Shown: positions 7,874 to 14,373 of the stretch, in pieces
Numbering within the stretch: the first letter of the stretch is position 1
How the letters are laid out: the number at the start of each line of letters is the position of its first letter
NCBI GenBank assembly: GCA_025677825.1
Contig: JAIXMO010000137.1
Span: 1-14,373, forward strand
Origin: Helicostylum pulchrum
Taxonomy: Eukaryota > Mucoromycota > Mucoromycetes > Mucorales > Mucoraceae
Length of the DNA: 14,373 nt
Direction: 5' to 3'
The notes under the pieces: model-generated
The model's input: the letters and a program-made list of their open reading frames with translations, nothing else
Told to the model about the DNA's origin: nothing
The model's database searches: none
Translations under genes and position numbers: made by a program

Positions 7874-7945
7874 TCCTCAATGGTCCAACGGCTAGGATTT
7901 ATCGCTTTCACCGATACGGCCGGGGTTCGACTCCCCGTTGGGGAA
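7874..7945 (+). tRNA. tRNA-Glu (anticodon UUC)
   Basis: All four arms fold. The acceptor stem TCCTCAA (7874-7880) pairs with TTGGGGA (7938-7944), with one T-G wobble. The D stem is GTCC/GGAT. The anticodon stem TATCG/CGATA (7900-7904, 7912-7916) closes the loop CTTTCAC with anticodon TTC at 7907-7909. The T arm is CGGGG-TTCGACT-CCCCG (7921-7937). No intron is present and CCA is not encoded, as expected for a nuclear gene. The sequence around the anticodon (CGCTTTCACCG) and the T arm match the well-known fungal tRNA-Glu pattern. It is probably transcribed by RNA polymerase III from internal A and B boxes. Confidence 0.95.
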
Positions 7946-7951
7946 TACATC

Positions 7952-7960
7952 TTTTGTTTT
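7952..7960 (+). terminator. RNA polymerase III terminator of tRNA-Glu
   Basis: Two runs of four T (TTTTGTTTT) begin 7 bp after the tRNA 3' end, the usual termination signal for polymerase III in this position. Confidence 0.6.
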
Positions 7961-7988
7961 GTCACTATTCTTTTGTCGTACTTTATTT

Positions 7989-8287
7989 TGTACTACTTTA
8001 AACTATATAAATTATCTTCCAAAACAATATTTTAATAAACCATCTTTTATCTATCTTCTATACTTTAATATAACTGACTATTTGTTAAGTTTGATCTCGA
8101 CACTTTTAGTCAAAATTGGTTCTCAATTTTGTACTACTTTAATTTCATATAAATAATATTCAATTGTAATTTTGTCAGAGTTATTTTAATAGATGAGACT
8201 TATAGCAATAGATGTATAGTAGTAAAAAGGTGGTCTTTTATTGAGTTTGTATTTTAGGGTAATTTATATCTAATTTAAAGTAGTACA
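7989..8287. repeat. MITE-like relic bounded by TGTACTACTTTAAA inverted ends
   Basis: TGTACTACTTTAAA at 7989-8002 is matched inverted at 8274-8287 (TTTAAAGTAGTACA). Inside each end the similarity continues with TATAAATTA at an offset of 2 bases. Further direct copies of GTACTACTTTA lie at 8131-8141 and 8428-8438. I see no clean target duplication and no gene inside. It is probably a decayed non-autonomous element, or several overlapping ones, next to the tRNA gene. Confidence 0.4.
8121..8150 (+). repeat. 30-bp direct repeat, copy 1
   Basis: TCTCAATTTTGTACTACTTT followed by a TTTCATATA-like stretch recurs at 8418-8447 with about one mismatch. Just after each copy lies a related TTGTCA-x-AGTTA sequence, so the similarity runs a little further in degraded form. 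Confidence 0.7.
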
Positions 8288-8315
8288 CAGCTTATTCAAT
8301 TTTAGCTGTGACAAT
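8287..8315 (+). repeat. 29-bp inverted repeat, left arm
   Basis: ACAGCTTATTCAATTTTAGC and the 9 bases after it match 8448-8476 in inverted orientation at 28 of 29 positions. The arms are 132 bp apart, giving a 190-bp unit with the form of a small MITE. I see no target duplication outside the arms. Confidence 0.7.
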
Positions 8316-8417
8316 TTAATAAATCTTAATCACTCTTTTACATCTAAAAACATATATCATACTTCTATAGTTGATACCAAATAATAAAGCTACACACACT
8401 TCAGACGCTGACATGTA

Positions 8418-8447
8418 TCTCAATTTTGTACTACTTTATTTTCATAT
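8418..8447 (+). repeat. 30-bp direct repeat, copy 2
   Basis: This is the partner of 8121-8150, 297 bp downstream in the same orientation. It ends exactly where the right arm of the 29-bp inverted repeat begins (8448). Confidence 0.7.
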
Positions 8448-8476
8448 ATTGTCACAGTTAAAATTGAATAAGCTGT
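8448..8476 (-). repeat. 29-bp inverted repeat, right arm
   Basis: Pairs with 8287-8315 with a single G/A difference. The long near-identical arms imply either recent origin or selection for a fold-back. Confidence 0.7.
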
Positions 8477-10088
8477 TGTTACAAATGGAGAAATAGTTAT
8501 TTGTAGGATAGAGATAAAATGAGGTATAAGGTAATAGAGATTAACTTATAAGTTCAGAGAGAAAGTGAGCACCAGGTTTATAGTTGTCCAACTCAGAAAG
8601 AATATTATATAGAAGATATAATACTTAAAAGAATAAAATAAAAGAGAATAGTTTACAGAGAATTATTATAAAAAGAATATAATTCAAGCACAGTGTTTAA
8701 AGACAACTATCGTCATTCAAAAGTCGTATCAGGAGTTTATCAAGTGGAACACTTTCGATAGACTCTTGGTATGACTATTGACAAAAATGCAGTTTTTATT
8801 TTTTGTAATTTTCCTACCGAGTGGAGCACTATTTCTACCAATAGTTCGTTTTTCGAAAAAGTAAAAATATGCATGTATCTCTTTTTTCTTTTTTTTTGCG
8901 CATGCATTTTTTTATTTATTTTTAATTTTGTGCATCACATCACACTATTTGTATGTAATGCTTGCTTTGTCACATTGCGTAATGCTTGCATGTATATTAA
9001 TTTTTTTAGCCAATGCAATACACTCAATATATGCATGACTGTATGTAAATACGTCTTTCGGAGCGAAAAAAAAAGGAATATTTTCGTATTTGTCGGTATA
9101 TCCGAATTGATTTATACCAATCGACGTATCAAAACCGACATAAAAAAAGAAAAAAAAAGGGACATAAAACGAAATAAAACAGGATATATACGAAACGATA
9201 CGTTAAATGATTTTAAATTTGGTAGTAAAAGTTAAAGCAGGATAAATTATTTTATTTTTAAAAAAAAGCTACGTCTATCTTTATATGTGTACATATATTA
9301 TTATATGAATAGAACTTTCTTTATACTGTACCTGTCCGTGTAGATATATTCTTCTTGCGAACTGAAATATCAAGTGGCAACTTAAAATAAGAACAATAAA
9401 TAGCAAGAATCAGTTTGAAAAAGGTCTAACTAATAAAAATCGTTAAAATAGGTTCAAAGTCTTAAATAATATTTCTATAGTATACCTTTCAACCAGAAAT
9501 ACGATTTACCCAAGTAACTACATAAAAAACTAAGTAATTGTCAGTTATATTGGCATGGCATATGTGTATATATAGCGATCTTACCCCCAAAAAAAACAAT
9601 GAAATCATAACATAGCTCTGGAACTAAAAATATATAGAAGCAATAACATTAGAAACAATTTGATAAATTAATTTATATCTTACCATCAATAAAGTTTTTT
9701 TTAAGAAAAAAGTATTAGAGTATTGTTTGAAAGTAAAGTAAAAAAAAAAGAAAAAAGGAAAAAAGGAGGGATTTTTTTTTCCCCCTCTTTTATTCTTCCA
9801 TGAAAAAAAAAAAGACCTGTCGTTATCATATAAAAACAAATACATCTGACCAAATAAAATATTTCTAAAAAAGAACCATGCCCACTTGTACATTAAAAAC
9901 TCTAACACGAGCACCGGTAGAATACCTTAAAAAAGAAATACGTAGAGCTATTATACGAATTATAAGATTTTGCCTAATAAAAAAAATATACCGGGCTAAT
10001 TATTGAAAGAGTATATATATGGATGTCAAAGTCGATTTTTTTTTTCCTTTACATATCTCTTTACATCTATATCTGATATTATTTTACA
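8477..10088. other. gene-free region before gene C
   Basis: No protein gene is supported. Long open frames here translate to Phe/Lys/Ile-rich low-complexity sequence and lack motifs. 8477-8770 is purine-rich. About 8865-9035 holds repeated TGCATG, GCATGC and GTAATGCTTGC motifs. About 9060-9200 is A-rich with many CGA/TCG triplets. A purine tract then a pyrimidine tract at about 9738-9798 could fold back on itself. The last 80 bp form the likely promoter of gene C. Confidence 0.55.
10012..10019 (+). promoter_or_regulatory. TATA-like element upstream of gene C
   Basis: TATATATA lies 77 bp before the gene C start codon. It is followed by a pyrimidine-rich stretch (10038-10050) of the kind often found before fungal start sites. 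Position is the only support for function. Confidence 0.35.
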
Positions 10089-11371
10089 ATGCAAAACCCT
10101 TCTCGCCTTAACAACTCTTTGATCTCCAGTAGAACTAGAAGCCGAAGTAGCTCAGTGTCATCTGCCAATTCAGCTTCTCGTGAAGACATGTCCGTAGACA
10201 CCCAACAATCGTTTTCTGTCCTGGCACCATCTATATCACTTTCGGGAGTGTCCAATGGCTCGGATATGACTGCCGCCTTATCAAGAAGCTTTTTTGCGAC
10301 TGGAGCTAGTAATACCTGGGACAGTATAAAGAGTGATTTAAAAAAACTGGACGCGAAGATATCACGCTTTGAAGACCGTTTCGATAGAATTGAATCTAGG
10401 ATTGACCGTCTGGAGAGAATTGAGTCAAAGTTGGATATTATCTTAAGCAAACTTGAAGGATCGTCTGAACCAAGGGAGCTTGTAACTTGCCAGTCCGATA
10501 GCACACTTTTTCGACCAGGAACAGCTATGTATAACATGCTTTCTGTAAGTGATTATTCTAATAAATTTTATAGCATATTTCAAACTAACTTCAGAAATAG
10601 GGGTGGATCCGTACCTCTTTGGATAATCAGAAGGGTGCTCCAGAGAACCTGGTGTGGGATTATACAAAGCCTTTAGCCGACACTAATAATGAAACTGTAA
10701 CCAATAATGTTATTGCTTATGTCGGATCACAGATTGAAAATATCACTAATAAGTTGTGGAACAGTATTGTATCATATAGAGAGATAAAAGCTAAAGTTGT
10801 GCTCGTTTTTCACAGACAGAAAGCAAATCTAGCTGAATCGGAAGAAAAAAAGGCTGCCAAGAAGAAGCTTAACGTTAGAAAAGGCAGACGTGTCACCGTA
10901 AGTCAATTATGTAGTATGAAACAATTCCTGTCACTTGGACTTACTTTTTTTTAAAATATAGAAGCTTAAACACAGAAAGAAAGTAATGGCACATTCCGTT
11001 TTCGGGTCCGAAATGAAAACTCTTTTCGGTAATGATGTTTTTAATCTTGCATTGGAACAATTGCAAAGTGACGAGGAGAGTACCGATACGGAAGCAGGAG
11101 AGGTAGAAAAAAGTATAAAATTAAAAGTAATTCGTCCGTCTTGGCGTTCAAGAAAGGTAGATAGTTATATTCATGAATATTGTTTAGATATAAACACTAA
11201 CTATTATTTGTTTTAAAGGGTATTGAAGCATTCGAAAAGTTTGACGAATTTGATCTTCAAATTCGAAAAAATGCCAAAAAAGAAAAAGAGCTCAGAATGA
11301 AAGGAAGAACCAAGACAATTGAAATAAAAAATCAATATTTGGATCAAGCCCCCGCATGGTCGAAAGCATAA
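10089..11371 (+). CDS. gene C: coiled-coil protein with basic block, possible Tnp2-element accessory protein
   Basis: Four exons (10089-10544, 10601-10897, 10962-11156, 11219-11371) joined in phase 0 encode 366 residues. The introns are 56, 64 and 62 bp. The first 60 residues are Ser-rich. Residues about 76-122 form a clear coiled coil (ISRFEDRFDRIESRIDRLER), so the protein probably oligomerises. Residues about 234-259 are strongly basic (KKAAKKKLNVRKGRRVT and on), a likely nuclear-localisation or DNA-contact segment. Next comes an acidic patch (SDEESTDTEAGE, about 287-298), then KLKVIRPSWRSRK and a Lys-rich C-terminal tail. I know no named function. It is convergent with transposase gene B. 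Small proteins of this build next to Tnp2 transposases recall the DNA-binding partner of CACTA elements, but no homology can be shown here. The exact intron 1 acceptor (10599-10600) is inferred: the earlier AG at 10593-10594 would give an immediate stop. Confidence 0.75.
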
Positions 11372-11677
11372 AATAATTCTTTTTTGTACAAATAAATAAA
11401 TAGTGCGTTTTTTTTAGCCTGCGTAACAAAGCTTTTTTTTCCCTTCCTTTCCTCCCTTTTTCCTTTTCCTTTTTTTTTCGGAATCATCTTGGTCAACATC
11501 TATTTTTTTTTCTACATCGTTTTCACCATATTGTTTCCTTCCTCTTTCAATAAACGCGTTAAATACGCAGCCTTAACACCCCGCCCCTTTTTTTTGGACA
11601 ATAACAAGGTATCGATGAATGAAACTTTTTTTTTTGGAATGGGATAAAAATATTTATTAATACATGTATGAAATGGT
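11372..11677. terminator. 3' intergenic region between convergent genes C and B
   Basis: This 306-bp gap contains AAATAAATAAATA about 20 bp after the gene C stop (likely poly(A) signal). On the minus strand AATAAA at 11658-11653 lies 20 bp after the gene B stop. Between them is a pyrimidine tract (about 11432-11478) and several T runs. No gene is visible. Confidence 0.5.
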
Positions 11678-14309
11678 TTAGACAAAAAGTTTTTTTTCTT
11701 GAGGGATTATTACGATACAGCCAAGAGGAACCTTTGGATTAGTAGAATTATCTTTAATGCAGGCAACAGTGATAGGGCTATAAATTCGATGAACCGGCAA
11801 AATACAATGAGCATTCCAGTCTTCAAAGCCTTTACAGAACTCAATGCTCGTTTCGTCATAATTACTGGAGTTGAGGCTGAATCGACGAAACCATTTTACA
11901 AAGGCAAACGTATGTGGTGTATTCTTTTTTTCGAGTGTCAGGGAGTGTTGAAAAAAATATTGTACCTCACCGTAATAACTTGCAACAGAATCATTTACGC
12001 AAGGTCCTTTAAAAAATGCTTGTATATATGCCCCTTTCATTGATCTTGCCAAACGACTACTATAAATAACATCGGATTGAAATGTCTTGAATACTTTAAT
12101 ACTGCGGTCGACCAAAATTGGAACTGTGGAAGTTGAATAGGGAGAAATATTCGACAAGTGAAAAAAGGTTGTAAAGGATTGATGAGGGTAGCAGATGGAG
12201 TAATATTCAAGTAGTAGTTTGAGGTGATCAGCATCCATATCAGAGTTCTTGATTAGTTCGAAATTAGCTGCTTTGTCCTTACAATATAAATCTTCTGAGC
12301 CAGTTACAACACCATCATTTCTTGTGAATTCATAGGAGGACAAATTGTAAAAACTGATACGGGCTTGATAATTCACTGGTATGTAGGAAGAAGAAGAGGT
12401 TGCAGTTGCACCAAGAACATTAAGCTGGTCTTTTGATAAAAAGCCTTCGCCCATTTCTCTTATCAAGGAAGGTGCGTGGATGCTTTCTAAAAAGTTTGAC
12501 ATATATGTATGTTGAATAGAGGAGATGTTTCGATTTTCTGTTGAATTTTTCAAAACTCCATTCATTCTTTCAAGCGAAAAGCAAGATGTATTAAATGAGC
12601 TTCCGAATTGTTCAATGTTGTCATATAAGTGGAGTGTGTAATGAAAGTTTGGTTTAATAGATTCTGGTCCAAACAAGTGTGAATAACCAGTACAGAAAGA
12701 TCGTAATAGTTCCCGACCTTCGGCAGCTTTCCGCATCGAAATAGACGGCAAAACAATAATACGACAGGCCTGTACAAAGTTTATCCAATTATCGTAATGT
12801 CGTCTTTTGAATCCTCCCTGAAGCCTTTCATCTACAACCATATTTTTTAAAACATATTCAGAATAATGTAATGTCCAGACTTCAAACTCGCTTCCTTTCA
12901 TGTAAGAAAATCCACCTTTGATTTTGTGTACTATGGAGTGATAGCCATTTGGTAATATTACGCTAGATGCTAGGACGGCCATGCTAGATAAAATATAGAA
13001 TGTAAGTTTTTTGTTGTTGCTATTATAATAATATTATTTACCTCTGGTAGTGCTTTTCTGTAAAAAAACCGCTTTCTGAATACTTGATCATTATTGATTT
13101 TGCTAATCCAAGCCATATACAATGTAAATAGTCTTGCGATGTACTTTTAACAAGATCGAGGTACCGTAAACTTCTAAGAATGCTAAATCTCATACCATGA
13201 GCCCTTTCTTGAATTCTCCTTTCAGCCTTATTTTTACATCTATACCATTTATCCGCTTGCAAATCATTCAGAACCTTGTTGTTATTTGACGGATAATGAT
13301 GTGATTCAAAACCTGAATAATCCAATCTTTTTGTTTCAGGAAAAATCTTGAAAGACCTATCACAACGAAAGCAAGATCGAGTTGAAGAGAAACCAGTGAA
13401 GGCACTCAGCTTACGCTGCATAGGTATATCAGCAAGAACTTGAATCAGGCAGGCTTTAACAATTTCACCGTCATCGTTATCATATGCTGACGAATTGAAT
13501 GTAGACATACGGACACCAAAGTATAAACTACGCAGTTGTTTTGTTACAATTTCTAACACTCTTTGTGTCTGATTACAGTTAGACTCACCGGGCCCTTCCA
13601 CAAGACAAAGAAGAATGGTATTCTCTTTCTTAATTCGTTCATCTACGGGCAAGTTGTTTACTTGAATATAATATGCAACACATGAGGCTGAAGTGTTATC
13701 GAAAGGTTGGAAGCCGTCTATTAACATCATTTTGTAAGTAAGGAAAAAAAAGGAATCATATTATTATTAATTTTTTTTTTTTTTTACCTGCGTTAAGAGT
13801 AAGACAAAGGGTACGGTTGTCATTTACAAAAGGTGTATGTCCATCAGTAGAAAGGATATTCCTCCACATTTTTCCTTGAGAGCAATGGTACATCATATCG
13901 TCAGGTCCTGTGGCTTCAGAAAAATTGCGCCATTCTTCACACTTCTCTTCAAAGCCCTTTCTAAGGAACAATTTCTGTAATGAACTAATCAAACAATGAT
14001 ATACTGTTCTTTTGATTGGAGTTTTGGATCCATTTTGATATATAGCGGTACGGCATTTTTTTTTGCTTAAAGGATCAATATATGTACAATGGTCTGGAGG
14101 ATAAGGCGTAGTTAATCCTTCACTGTTGCTGAACAAATATAACGTGTAGCATTTAGGGCAAGTAGCGTATGTAGTAATTCCATCTGTTAACGAACTGAAA
14201 CCAGTTTCTTTTTTCATAGTAGGTATTGCTCTTGGAAAATTCAAACCAGCAAATAAAACACGAAATATTTCAAGTAACTTGTGTGTAGCAGCGAATGTGA
14301 GGTATTCCA
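11678..14309 (-). CDS. gene B: second Tnp2-type (CACTA/Plavaka-like) DDE transposase, 5' end outside window
   Basis: Exons read 14309-13788, 13717-13042 and 12983-11678, joined by GT..AG introns of 70 and 58 bp in agreeing phases. At least 833 residues are present. The first visible exon starts at an acceptor (TTCAAG at 14310) and its frame has no ATG near the start, so the gene begins further right. Visible motifs, numbered from the first full codon: CPKC at 50-53 with C74 and C85 (probable zinc site), DGFQPF (D174), AYYIQVNNLP, DIPMQRKLSAF (D270) followed by SCFRC (C289, C292), DYLHCIWLGLAK (D368), and FSLERMNGVLK (E536). This set is typical of Tnp2 transposases, and the DDE assignment (D174, D270, E536) is inferred from it. 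No stop or frameshift interrupts it, so it may be functional. It differs clearly from gene A in every motif, so the two are separate lineages and not copies. Confidence 0.85.
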
Positions 14310-14373
14310 CTTGAAAAATTAATAGAAAAAGGCAGATAAACAGGTAAATTGGTTCTTTTAGTTGGACAGAGGT

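Noticed and set aside
7938..8156. 72-codon open frame starting inside the tRNA
   Set aside because: It overlaps the 3' end of tRNA-Glu and then translates the GTACTACTTTA repeat region, giving hydrophobic low-complexity sequence.
8690..8790. Possible LTR retrotransposon end with a TGG primer-binding site near 8751
   Set aside because: The bases after TGG do not match the 3' end of a tRNA I can recognise. No paired LTR, polypurine tract or gag/pol coding sequence is present.
8771..9235. 154-codon open frame on the plus strand
   Set aside because: The product is Phe/Cys/Lys-rich low complexity from T- and A-runs, with no motif, no supporting introns and no promoter or poly(A) context. It spans a repeat-rich stretch.
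9624..9914. 96-codon open frame on the minus strand
   Set aside because: The frame mostly translates purine/pyrimidine tracts (runs of Phe and Lys). No ATG context or motif supports a gene.
10079..10537. 152-codon open frame antisense to gene C exon 1
   Set aside because: It is the reverse frame of the coiled-coil repeat of gene C. The plus-strand model joins four exons in phase and is far better supported.
11699..12043. 114-codon plus-strand open frame
   Set aside because: It lies antisense within the long last exon of transposase gene B and shows no independent motif.
1..14373. CRISPR array, rRNA genes, bacterial operons
   Set aside because: No regularly spaced repeats and no rRNA core sequences are visible. 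Introns and gene style are eukaryotic.

Overview
The window looks like accessory DNA from a filamentous or early-diverging fungus, most likely Mucoromycota. The genes are eukaryotic. They are split by short introns of 56 to 89 bp with GT..AG borders, often followed by AAGT or ATGT and often with a CTAAC or TTAAC branch site. The intergenic DNA is very A+T-rich and full of poly(A)/poly(T) runs, and one nuclear-type tRNA gene is present. The phylum is inferred from intron style and from the kind of Tnp2 (CACTA/Plavaka-like) transposase genes. It is not proven.

Layout. (1) Positions 1-522, minus strand: the 5' part of a small coiled-coil gene (gene D) that runs off the left edge and carries an apparent frameshift. 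(2) 970-6228, plus strand: gene A, a Tnp2-family transposase of 8 exons. It would encode 944 residues without a break except for one insertion. (3) 3080-4988: that insertion, a Merlin (IS1595/ISXO2-like) DNA transposon of 1,909 bp. It is flanked by a perfect 8-bp target duplication and carries two minus-strand genes, the DDE transposase and an unrecognised coiled-coil, acidic-repeat protein. (4) 6229-10088: about 3.9 kb with no protein gene I can support. It holds hairpin repeats with CACTG/AATCACCAG motifs, a tRNA-Glu(UUC) gene at 7874-7945, and MITE-like inverted and direct repeats just after it. (5) 10089-11371, plus strand: gene C, 4 exons and 366 residues, a coiled-coil protein with a basic block, possibly an accessory protein of the Tnp2 elements. 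(6) 11678-14309, minus strand: gene B, a second and clearly different Tnp2-type DDE transposase. It is intact over three exons but its 5' end lies outside the window.

How it fits together. Two Tnp2-type transposase genes of different lineages each sit beside a small coiled-coil gene: D and A are divergent, C and B convergent. This resembles the transposase plus DNA-binding-partner arrangement of CACTA elements. A later Merlin insertion broke gene A. Removing the insertion and one copy of its target duplication restores the reading frame exactly, so the event is recent relative to the decay of gene A. The best candidate for something undescribed is the two-gene Merlin element, in which the usual single transposase is accompanied by a protein with a duplicated acidic motif.
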